DNA of 10,412 nt from SURF-32 sp964648365 (lineage in GTDB: Bacteria; Planctomycetota; Phycisphaerae; UBA1845), in the NCBI GenBank assembly GCA_964648365.1, contig CAZYLK010000204.1, positions 1 to 10,412 of the forward strand. Direction: 5' to 3'. A program made the position numbers and the translations under genes. The notes below the pieces were generated by a model. That model ran no database searches. It had not been told where the DNA came from and saw only the letters and a program-made list of their open reading frames with translations. Positions 5,429-10,412 of this stretch are shown here, one piece after another (the first letter of the stretch is position 1; the number at the start of each line of letters is the position of its first letter).

Positions 5429-7345
5429 ATGGACCCGCTGGCCCAGGTTATCGCCTATCACGAGCGCACCAAGCACGGCTTCCACCGCGCGGCGCGATCG
5501 CCCGGCCACCTCGACTGGGCGACGCAGCCGGAGCCTTTCCGGCGCTTCGACGGTTGCCGTCGCTGGCCGCTGCCGATGGGGCCGGACGACGGTCCGCCCG
5601 CGTATGATGCGTTGTTCCAACCGGGGCTGATCGCGCCGGCGACGCTCGACGCGCAGGCGATCGGGACGTTCTTCTACCTGTCCATGGCGATTTCCGCGTG
5701 GAAGGAGTACCGGGGCAGCCGTTGGGCGCTGCGATGCAACCCGTCGAGCGGCAACCTGCATCCGACGGAAGCGTACGCGTTGATCCCCCCTGCCTCCGGG
5801 TTTGAAGACTCGGCGGCGTTGTATCACTACGCACCTGACGCGCATGCGTTGGAAGTTCGCGCCCGCATCGCGTCATCCACTTGGGAACTTCTGCCCGCCG
5901 CACTGCCGGACGCCGGCAAGCTGCTGGTCGTCGGTCTGACGTCGATCCACTGGCGCGAGGCGTGGAAGTACGGCGAGCGCGCGTACCGTTACTGCCAGCA
6001 TGACGTGGGTCATGCGGTCGGCGCGCTGCGTCTTGCCGCCGCGTATCTGGGATGGGGCGCCGTGGTACTCGATCGGCCGTCGGATGATGACGTCGCCGCG
6101 CTGCTGGGGACCGACCGCGCCGGAGACTTTCACGACGACGAGCCTGAGGTCGCCGATCTGCTGATGGTCGTTGGACCGGCGGGCGATGCGTTGTCCGACA
6201 GTGCCGGCGGCACTGACAGTGCCAGCGGCGGTGCTCCCGTCATCGACCTTCCTTCGGCGTTCATAGAGGGCGTCCGCGACGCAGATTGGATTGGAAAAGC
6301 CAACCGGCTCAGCCCGAGCGTTATCCGCTGGGACGCCATCGACATCGTGCATCGCTGCTGCCACAAGCCGCGCACGGACGAGCTGCCTCAGCGCCGAGCC
6401 GCAGGCTTCAGCCTGCGCGATTCCGCCGGTAGTGGCGCGGCTGCCGATCGCGCACCGCGATGTAGCGAGCCGCGGGCTTCAGCCCGCGCGGATGCGACGG
6501 CTTCATCACCATTCCAACCAGCGGACGAAGATTCTGCACCGTTACACGCACCGTCGGACGCGACTTCACTCGAACCGCCGACCGCCACAGCGCAACGAAC
6601 CGCCGCGTCAGCCACCGCCACCAGCGCCGCCGCCATCATTCGTACCCGCCGCAGCGCCGTCGCCTACGACGGCCGGACGCGCCTGCCACACGACGCGTTC
6701 TGCCAGATCCTGCATCGCACGCTGCCAGGTCCGCCGCCGTTTGACGCGCTGGGCGCCCCCACCCTCATCGACCTGCTGCTCTTCGTTCACCGTGTGGACG
6801 ATGTTCCGCCGGGCCTGTATTGCCTTGTGCGCGATCAAGCTCGGCTGGAGACGTTGCAACACGCGCTGGACGCACGGCGATCCTCAGAGTTTCTCGGCAT
6901 CACCGAACTGGATCACGGCCGGCCCGACACGTTCGAGTGGATACGCCCCGACGGCTGCCCGGCCGCGCTTCCGCTCTATCGCCTGCGCACCGCCGGCTGC
7001 ACGGCGCTGGCCAGCCAGGTCAGTTGCACCCAGGACATCGCCGGCGACGGCTGCTTCAGCCTGGGCATGCTTGCGACCTACCACGCGTCGCTGAAGACGT
7101 ATGGCCCGTGGATCTATCGGCGGCTCTTCTGGGAGACGGGACTCATCGGCCAGGTGCTCTACCTGGAGGCGGAGGCGGCCGGCATCCGCGCCACCGGCAT
7201 CGGCTGCTACTTCGACGATCCCATGCACCAGACGTTCGGCCTGGAGGGGATCGAGTTTCAGTCGTTGTACCACTTCACGATGGGCGGCGCCGTCGAGGAT
7301 ACGCGGCTGACGACGCTGCCGGCGTACGGGCAGCGGCGCTTGTGA
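5429..7345 (+). CDS. Tandem (two-domain) SagB/ThcOx-type nitroreductase-family dehydrogenase
   Basis: A 638-residue fusion of two FMN-nitroreductase-like domains. Domain 1 (about 1-305) shows YHERTKH (10-16), DWATQPEPFRRF (29-40), the SagB-type NPSSGNLHPTEAY (104-116) and GERAYRYCQHDVGHAVGAL (182-200). Domain 2 (about 403-638) shows RTRRSAVAYD (405-414), QVSCTQDIAGDGCFSLGM (530-547) and the YRRLFWETGLIGQVLYL segment (563-579) with IGCYFDD (591-597). SagB/ThcOx enzymes are flavin dehydrogenases, best known for oxidising azolines in peptide natural products; no cyclodehydratase (YcaO) or precursor peptide is visible here, so the substrate is open. The linker 306-402 is Ala/Ser/Thr/Pro-rich, unlike either domain, and contains palindromic DNA repeats. 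There is no signal peptide. No clear Shine-Dalgarno precedes the ATG, and translation is probably coupled to the BtuF-like gene 9 bp upstream. BluB, which makes the B12 lower ligand, is in the same superfamily, but these motifs are SagB-like. Confidence 0.87.
   Translation: MDPLAQVIAYHERTKHGFHRAARSPGHLDWATQPEPFRRFDGCRRWPLPMGPDDGPPAYDALFQPGLIAPATLDAQAIGTFFYLSMAISAWKEYRGSRWALRCNPSSGNLHPTEAYALIPPASGFEDSAALYHYAPDAHALEVRARIASSTWELLPAALPDAGKLLVVGLTSIHWREAWKYGERAYRYCQHDVGHAVGALRLAAAYLGWGAVVLDRPSDDDVAALLGTDRAGDFHDDEPEVADLLMVVGPAGDALSDSAGGTDSASGGAPVIDLPSAFIEGVRDADWIGKANRLSPSVIRWDAIDIVHRCCHKPRTDELPQRRAAGFSLRDSAGSGAAADRAPRCSEPRASARADATASSPFQPADEDSAPLHAPSDATSLEPPTATAQRTAASATATSAAAIIRTRRSAVAYDGRTRLPHDAFCQILHRTLPGPPPFDALGAPTLIDLLLFVHRVDDVPPGLYCLVRDQARLETLQHALDARRSSEFLGITELDHGRPDTFEWIRPDGCPAALPLYRLRTAGCTALASQVSCTQDIAGDGCFSLGMLATYHASLKTYGPWIYRRLFWETGLIGQVLYLEAEAAGIRATGIGCYFDDPMHQTFGLEGIEFQSLYHFTMGGAVEDTRLTTLPAYGQRRL
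6197..6229 (+). repeat. 18-bp tandem repeat containing a small hairpin, inside the nitroreductase gene
   Basis: GACAGTGCCGGCGGC (6197-6211) recurs with one change at 6215-6229, a period of 18 bp, encoding DSAGGT then DSASGG at residues 257-268. The first copy also folds as CAGTGCC-GGC-GGCACTG (6199-6215). The period is six codons, so the frame is kept. It extends a surface loop near the end of domain 1. Confidence 0.65.
6395..6490 (+). repeat. Pair of REP-like GC-rich palindromes in the nitroreductase linker
   Basis: Copy 1 at 6400-6417 is CGCAGGCT-TC-AGCCTGCG and copy 2 at 6471-6488 is CGCGGGCT-TC-AGCCCGCG. Similarity extends outward to CGAGCCGC on the left and GCGCG on the right (6395-6419 and 6466-6490). 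The only change inside the palindrome is A/T in copy 1 to G/C in copy 2 at paired positions, which keeps the stem. The copies are 71 bp apart, so they are read in different frames (AAGFSLR versus PRASAR), meaning the repeat is a DNA element rather than a protein repeat. Palindromes built on GGCTTCAGCC are typical of dispersed repeats in some GC-rich bacteria; copy number in this genome is not known from the window. Confidence 0.75.
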
Positions 7346-7475
7346 TGAGTCGGATCTGTCCGCGGGACCGCACTGGTGAATCGGCGAGTTCGCCGTGTCG
7401 GCGGACCCTAACGCCAGGCCGGCATATGCGTCACAGTCTTCGACCGCGCGGCGAAGCAGGGGTGGGGCGTTGCCG

Positions 7476-7489
7476 CGTTCGCGCGAACG
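7476..7489. repeat. 14-bp perfect palindrome upstream of the GT-C gene
   Basis: CGTTCGCGCGAACG lies in the 217-bp gap between the nitroreductase and the GT-C-type gene, 73 bp before the latter's start. It resembles the GTTCG/CGAAC half-sites at 3441-3460. It could be an operator, though chance is plausible at this GC content. The rest of the gap shows only a weak 6-bp-arm hairpin (7382-7395) with no T-run. Confidence 0.3.
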
Positions 7490-7562
7490 AAAGCGTGGTT
7501 GGCCGGAAGAGCCCTCGGTAAAGCCCGGGGAATCCTGAACATTCCACACAAGGTAAGCCCGC

Positions 7563-9365
7563 TTGATTCGACGCCTGACCTGCCAGATCGCCGACCGCAT
7601 CGCATCGCCGCGAGGCTGGTTTTGTCTGTTGCTGATCACGCTGGCGTTGACGTGGCCGGCGCTGCAGGTCGGCTGGTCGGCCGATGACTACTTCCACCAG
7701 TTCGCCATCCTCCGCCCCGCCGGCTTTGAAGCCCTCTTCACACACGGACCGCTGCTCGATCTCTTTCGATTCTTTTCGCCCGACACCAACCGGGCCGGCA
7801 TTGACCTCGGCCTGCTGCCGTGGTGGAGCGTCACCGACGGGCGCGGCGCGTTTCTGCGGCCGGTGACGGCGATGACGCACATCGTGGACTACGCCTTATG
7901 GCCCCGGCACGCCGCGCTCATGCACGCACACAGCCTTGCCTGGTACGTCGCGCTGGTGCTGGGCGTCGCGCGGCTTTACCGCATGTTGGAGGCCGCGCCG
8001 GCCGTGGCCGCGATCGCTGCGTTGCTCTATGCCATCGACGACGCCCACGCCACGCCGGCCGCGTGGCTGGCCAATCGCAACGCCGTCGTCGCGGCCGTGT
8101 TCGGCGTTCTCGCGATCATCGCGTACGTCCGATCGCGCCGCGGGGGCGGCTGGAGGTTCTCGGTGCTCTCCGCGCTGATGCTCGCCGTGGCATTGCTTGC
8201 GGGAGAGTCCGGGATTGCGGCGCTGGCCTACATCGCGGCTTACGCGCTGTGTGTCGACGGCGGCTCACGCCGGATTCGGGCGGCTTCGCTGCTGCCGCAC
8301 ATTCTGGTGGTGATCGTGTGGCGGATCGTGTGGTCCTTGGCGGGATACGGCGTCGACGGCATCGGCGTCTACGTCGATCCGCTCGCCGACCCGATCCGAT
8401 TCGTAGGCGAGGCAGCGTGGCGGGTGCCTTGTCTTCTCGCCGGGCTGACCGCGTTTCCCCCGGCGGACATCTACACGGTCGCGGGTCTGTTCCTGCCGCT
8501 GGCCGCGATGATCGGCGTGGTCGTGGTGGCGGCCGCGATCGCCGCCGCGGCGCTGGCACTGCTGTGGCGAGCGGTGCGGGAAGATGCCGTCGGCCGGTTC
8601 TACTTCGTCGCAATGCTGCTATCGATCCCGCCGATCTGCGCGATGGTGCCGTCGGATCGACTGCTGAACTTTGCCGGCATCGGCGCCTTCGGCTGCATCG
8701 CTCGCATTGTTGCGGCGTGGTCGCGACCGCGTGATCGCGATGCAAACGCCGGCGCGTGGCGCACGAATGCGTCGCGGACGGCTCGCACTGGTGTGATCGT
8801 CCTCGTCATCTGTCACCTGCTGATCGCGCCCGTCGCAATGCTGGTTCGATCGACGATGCCGGTCGGGCCGCGATCGCTGCTGGAGTCCATCCAGCTTCAC
8901 CTGCCCGCCGACGCAGACCTTGCGGGCAAGACCGTCATCGTCGTCAATCCGCCCGTGGCGCTGCCGATCGGCTACCTCACCATCCGCCGGGCCGCGGATG
9001 GACTCTCGACGCCGGCACATCTGCGCGTGCTCGGCCCCAGCCTTCACAACGTCACCTGCGAGCGAATCGATGAGCGTACCCTGCTGATTCGCCCGGACGG
9101 CGGCTACCTGCTCGAACCGATGGACACGCTCTGCCGCGGGCCGAATCACCCGCTGCGGGCCGGCGACGTCATTGAGCTTTCCGACATGACGATCGAGATC
9201 ACCGACGAAACGCCCGACGGCCGGCCCGCAGCGGCGCGGTTCCGGTTCAACGTGCCGCTCGAAGACCCGTCTCTCCTATGGGTGGCGTGGCGCGACGGAC
9301 AGTTCGAGCCCTTCACCCCGCCGGCAATCGGTGAACGCTTGGTGCTGCGGGGGCTGTTGGATTAG
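7563..9365 (+). CDS. GT-C-fold-like polytopic membrane protein (putative glycosyl/mannosyltransferase-like)
   Basis: A 600-residue integral membrane protein with about ten hydrophobic segments (roughly 19-36, 121-140, 144-160, 171-189, 198-228, 241-260, 303-336, 345-364, 367-385, 409-427) and a soluble, probably extracytoplasmic C-terminal region (430-600). Features of GT-C enzymes such as PMT/TMTC-like proteins are visible: the acidic pair in SADDYFHQ (Asp41-Asp42) right after the first helix, LRPVTAMTHIVDYALW (98-113), the AWLANRN segment (167-173) and AGESG (213-217) at the place where relatives have KES. These enzymes move sugars from polyprenyl-phosphate carriers onto proteins or lipids outside the membrane. 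The donor and acceptor cannot be told here. The start is TTG at 7563 with AAGG nine bases upstream; the next in-frame Met is residue 104, beyond the first helix and the DD motif, so the TTG is strongly favoured. No TPR domain follows, unlike TMTC proteins. Confidence 0.75.
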   Translation: MIRRLTCQIADRIASPRGWFCLLLITLALTWPALQVGWSADDYFHQFAILRPAGFEALFTHGPLLDLFRFFSPDTNRAGIDLGLLPWWSVTDGRGAFLRPVTAMTHIVDYALWPRHAALMHAHSLAWYVALVLGVARLYRMLEAAPAVAAIAALLYAIDDAHATPAAWLANRNAVVAAVFGVLAIIAYVRSRRGGGWRFSVLSALMLAVALLAGESGIAALAYIAAYALCVDGGSRRIRAASLLPHILVVIVWRIVWSLAGYGVDGIGVYVDPLADPIRFVGEAAWRVPCLLAGLTAFPPADIYTVAGLFLPLAAMIGVVVVAAAIAAAALALLWRAVREDAVGRFYFVAMLLSIPPICAMVPSDRLLNFAGIGAFGCIARIVAAWSRPRDRDANAGAWRTNASRTARTGVIVLVICHLLIAPVAMLVRSTMPVGPRSLLESIQLHLPADADLAGKTVIVVNPPVALPIGYLTIRRAADGLSTPAHLRVLGPSLHNVTCERIDERTLLIRPDGGYLLEPMDTLCRGPNHPLRAGDVIELSDMTIEITDETPDGRPAAARFRFNVPLEDPSLLWVAWRDGQFEPFTPPAIGERLVLRGLLD

Positions 9366-9445
9366 CGTGCGCGGATGGACCGCTCCGCGCGTGCTCGATG
9401 GCGCGCCCGCCGCAGCGGTCCTACGCGACTTTCTTCCGCGCCGAC

Positions 9446-9459
9446 CGCCGGTATAATCC
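9446..9459 (+). promoter_or_regulatory. Sigma-70-type -10 box for the toxin-antitoxin-like module
   Basis: TATAAT at 9452-9457 sits in CGCCGGTATAATCC, identical over 14 bp to the box at 4363-4376. No good -35 is seen: the region 16-18 bp upstream is CTTTCTT-like. It would give a leader of about 155 nt before the DUF433 ATG at 9621. Nothing else recognisable lies in the 255-bp gap 9366-9620. Confidence 0.5.
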
Positions 9460-9620
9460 ATTGCGGCTCGGCATGAAGTCTGCAACGGACGGGGACGTCA
9501 GCCGCGTGCGTCGGCGGTCGCCGGCTGGCCGATGCAAAATGCCAGAACCAGAGTTGGTAAGTTCGTTCCGCGAGACGGCCAGATTGCGCAGTTGCCCGCC
9601 GTGTGGCCCGCGAGAGGAAA

Positions 9621-9860
9621 ATGACACCCGTCGACTATCGAACCAGAATCGCCACTGATCTGACCGTCTGCCACGGCAAGGCGTGCATCAAGGGAACGCG
9701 GGTCATGGTTTCCGTCATTCTCGATAACCTGGCGGCAGGGGAATCAGCGGAGGCTGTGGCGCAAGCGTACCGCCTGGAGCCCGAAGACATCCGCGCAGCC
9801 CTTCAGTACGCTGCAGAATTGAGCAAGGACCGCATCGTACCGCTGCCGGTGAGCGCGTGA
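9621..9860 (+). CDS. DUF433 family protein, putative antitoxin
   Basis: A 79-residue protein matching the DUF433 pattern (PF04255): ITxD-like start, VCHGKACIKGTRVMV at 16-30, then a helix-turn-helix-like part with LAAGESAEAVAQAYRLEPEDI at about 37-57 and ALQYAAEL. Members pair with PIN-like nucleases and are thought to neutralise them and bind the operon's own promoter. The ATG at 9621 has GAGAGG upstream at a short 3-nt spacing; a GTG at 9603 would add six residues. Its TGA overlaps the next ATG (TGATG), so the two are translationally coupled in the usual antitoxin-first order. Autoregulation is likely by family analogy. Confidence 0.9.
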   Translation: MTPVDYRTRIATDLTVCHGKACIKGTRVMVSVILDNLAAGESAEAVAQAYRLEPEDIRAALQYAAELSKDRIVPLPVSA

Positions 9861-10219
9861 TGCAGTTTAAGACGGACGAGAACATCCATCCGGATGTGGC
9901 TGTCATGCTGCGCTCAGCGGGCCATGATACGGCCACCGTTTGGGATCAGAACTTGCGCGGTGGTGCCGATGACTCCCTCGCAGCAATCTGCCGCGCTGAG
10001 GGTCGGGCGTTCATCACGTTTGATCTGGATTTCGCGAACACACGAAACTACCCGCCACAGGACTACCCTGGGATCGTCGTGTGCCGTTTCGGCTCACAGA
10101 GCCGTCCACACGTTACTCGAGTGTTTGCGCGACTTCTGCCGTTGCTGGATGCCTTACCGCTGGCGAAGCATCTCTGGATTGTCGACGAGACCAGTGTGCG
10201 TGTCCGTGGTTCAGACTGA
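9860..10219 (+). CDS. DUF5615 PIN-like protein, putative toxin
   Basis: A 119-residue protein of the DUF5615 (PIN-like, Mut7-C-related) type. The acidic residues expected of a PIN-like nuclease site are present: DEN at 6-8 close to the N-terminus, Asp37/Asp38 in RGGADDSLAA, and Asp55/Asp57 in FITFDLDF. GHDTATVWD (21-29) and PGIVVCRF (70-77) fit the family. The predicted role is an RNase whose activity is held in check by the upstream DUF433 protein. The ATG at 9860 shares its A with the antitoxin stop and has GGTGAG six bases upstream, within the antitoxin gene; a GTG at 9857 would add one Met. The length is normal and no motif is lost, so it looks intact. RNase activity is inferred from the fold, as few members have been tested. 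Confidence 0.87.
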   Translation: MQFKTDENIHPDVAVMLRSAGHDTATVWDQNLRGGADDSLAAICRAEGRAFITFDLDFANTRNYPPQDYPGIVVCRFGSQSRPHVTRVFARLLPLLDALPLAKHLWIVDETSVRVRGSD

Positions 10220-10271
10220 GTTCGCGGCTCCACCCGCTGCGGGCCGCCTTGGGGCTCGCGGAACTGGAACA

Positions 10272-10410
10272 GTGAAACCCACCCTCTACCTCAATTCCTC
10301 CGTGCCCAGCTACTGGTTACCCGAGGCCCGTGCCCATCATCTGCTCACCCGAGGAGTTGATGGAGCTATTGCCAAATTTCGTTGATGGGCTCGGCTTCAG
10401 GCGGCGTCCT
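10272..10410 (+). pseudogene. Collapsed VapC-like PIN-domain toxin gene (N-terminus joined out of frame to C-terminus)
   Basis: From GTG 10272 the frame reads VKPTLYLNSSVPSYW (10272-10316), a good match to the N-terminus of a PIN toxin family that typically begins MKPTLYLETSIPSY. It then leaves the family and stops at 10383-10385. In the +1 frame from about 10312 the sequence reads TGYPRPVPIICSPEELMEL, the style of the C-terminal end of the same family (GYxxPVICTPEELM). A full gene would have roughly 130 residues between these parts, all absent here. The usual acidic residue before the T/S in the first motif is Asn instead. The GTG overlaps an upstream TGA (GTGA), as in intact antitoxin-toxin pairs; the preceding frame ends LGLAELEQ and might be an antitoxin remnant. 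The downstream frame stays open to the window edge. Confidence 0.65.
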
Positions 10411-10412
10411 TC

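Noticed and set aside
4919..5845. A 308-codon minus-strand open frame
   Set aside because: Antisense to the BtuF-like gene and the nitroreductase start, both with recognisable family motifs on the plus strand.
6395..6490. CRISPR-like reading of the two palindromic copies
   Set aside because: Only two copies, imperfect, within a coding frame, and with no cas genes; a REP-like element explains them better.
7345..7521. A 58-codon frame whose ATG overlaps the nitroreductase stop (TGATG)
   Set aside because: The overlap is suggestive, but the product is Arg/Ser/Pro-rich, has no motif or ribosome site, and contains the 14-bp palindrome; it reads like non-coding DNA.
2306..7560. Similar CATTCCACA...AAGG strings at about 2306-2318 and 7540-7553
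   Set aside because: The match is short and gapped, in opposite gene contexts, and the second is simply the ribosome site region of the GT-C gene; chance is enough.

Overview
The window is GC-rich bacterial DNA that looks like a planctomycete, most likely of the Phycisphaerae type. The pointers are a class III pseudopilin with the GFTLIELLVVISVIALLISIL start and the LSRAREN follow-up common in that phylum, secreted proteins ending in a small Cys/Lys-rich module, and in-gene GGCTTCAGCC palindromes. This is a judgement from sequence style; no marker gene is present.

Left third (144-3301, minus strand, read right to left): two secreted proteins of unknown function (2423-3301, 1022-2212) followed by a prepilin-like protein (144-953). 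The two secreted proteins have unrelated N-terminal regions but share a related C-terminal Cys-containing module of about 80 residues. A strong 15-bp-stem hairpin sits between them. A 365-bp stretch (3302-3666) holds no convincing gene, only short dyads. Then comes a small four-helix membrane protein of unknown function (3667-4317, minus), whose start faces the next gene.

Middle (4481-7345, plus strand): a likely two-gene operon downstream of a TATAAT box. The first gene encodes a BtuF-like (Peripla_BP_2) cobalamin-binding-type protein that has no signal peptide. Nine bases later is a fused tandem SagB/ThcOx-type nitroreductase. The linker joining its two flavoenzyme domains carries two GC-rich palindromes that read in different frames and differ by a compensatory base pair, which suggests mobile or REP-like DNA tolerated in a coding region. 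This pair is the best candidate for an uncharacterised pathway in the window. A GT-C-type polytopic membrane protein with a TTG start (7563-9365) follows.

Right end (9440-10412, plus strand): a compact toxin-antitoxin-like module. It has a promoter box of the same 14-bp context as the one before the BtuF-like gene, a DUF433 antitoxin (9621-9860) and a DUF5615 PIN-like putative toxin (9860-10219) overlapping by one base (TGATG). Just downstream is what appears to be a collapsed second PIN-toxin gene: its first 15 or so codons are joined out of frame to its C-terminal end, with the middle lost. The right end therefore looks like an accessory, turning-over patch.
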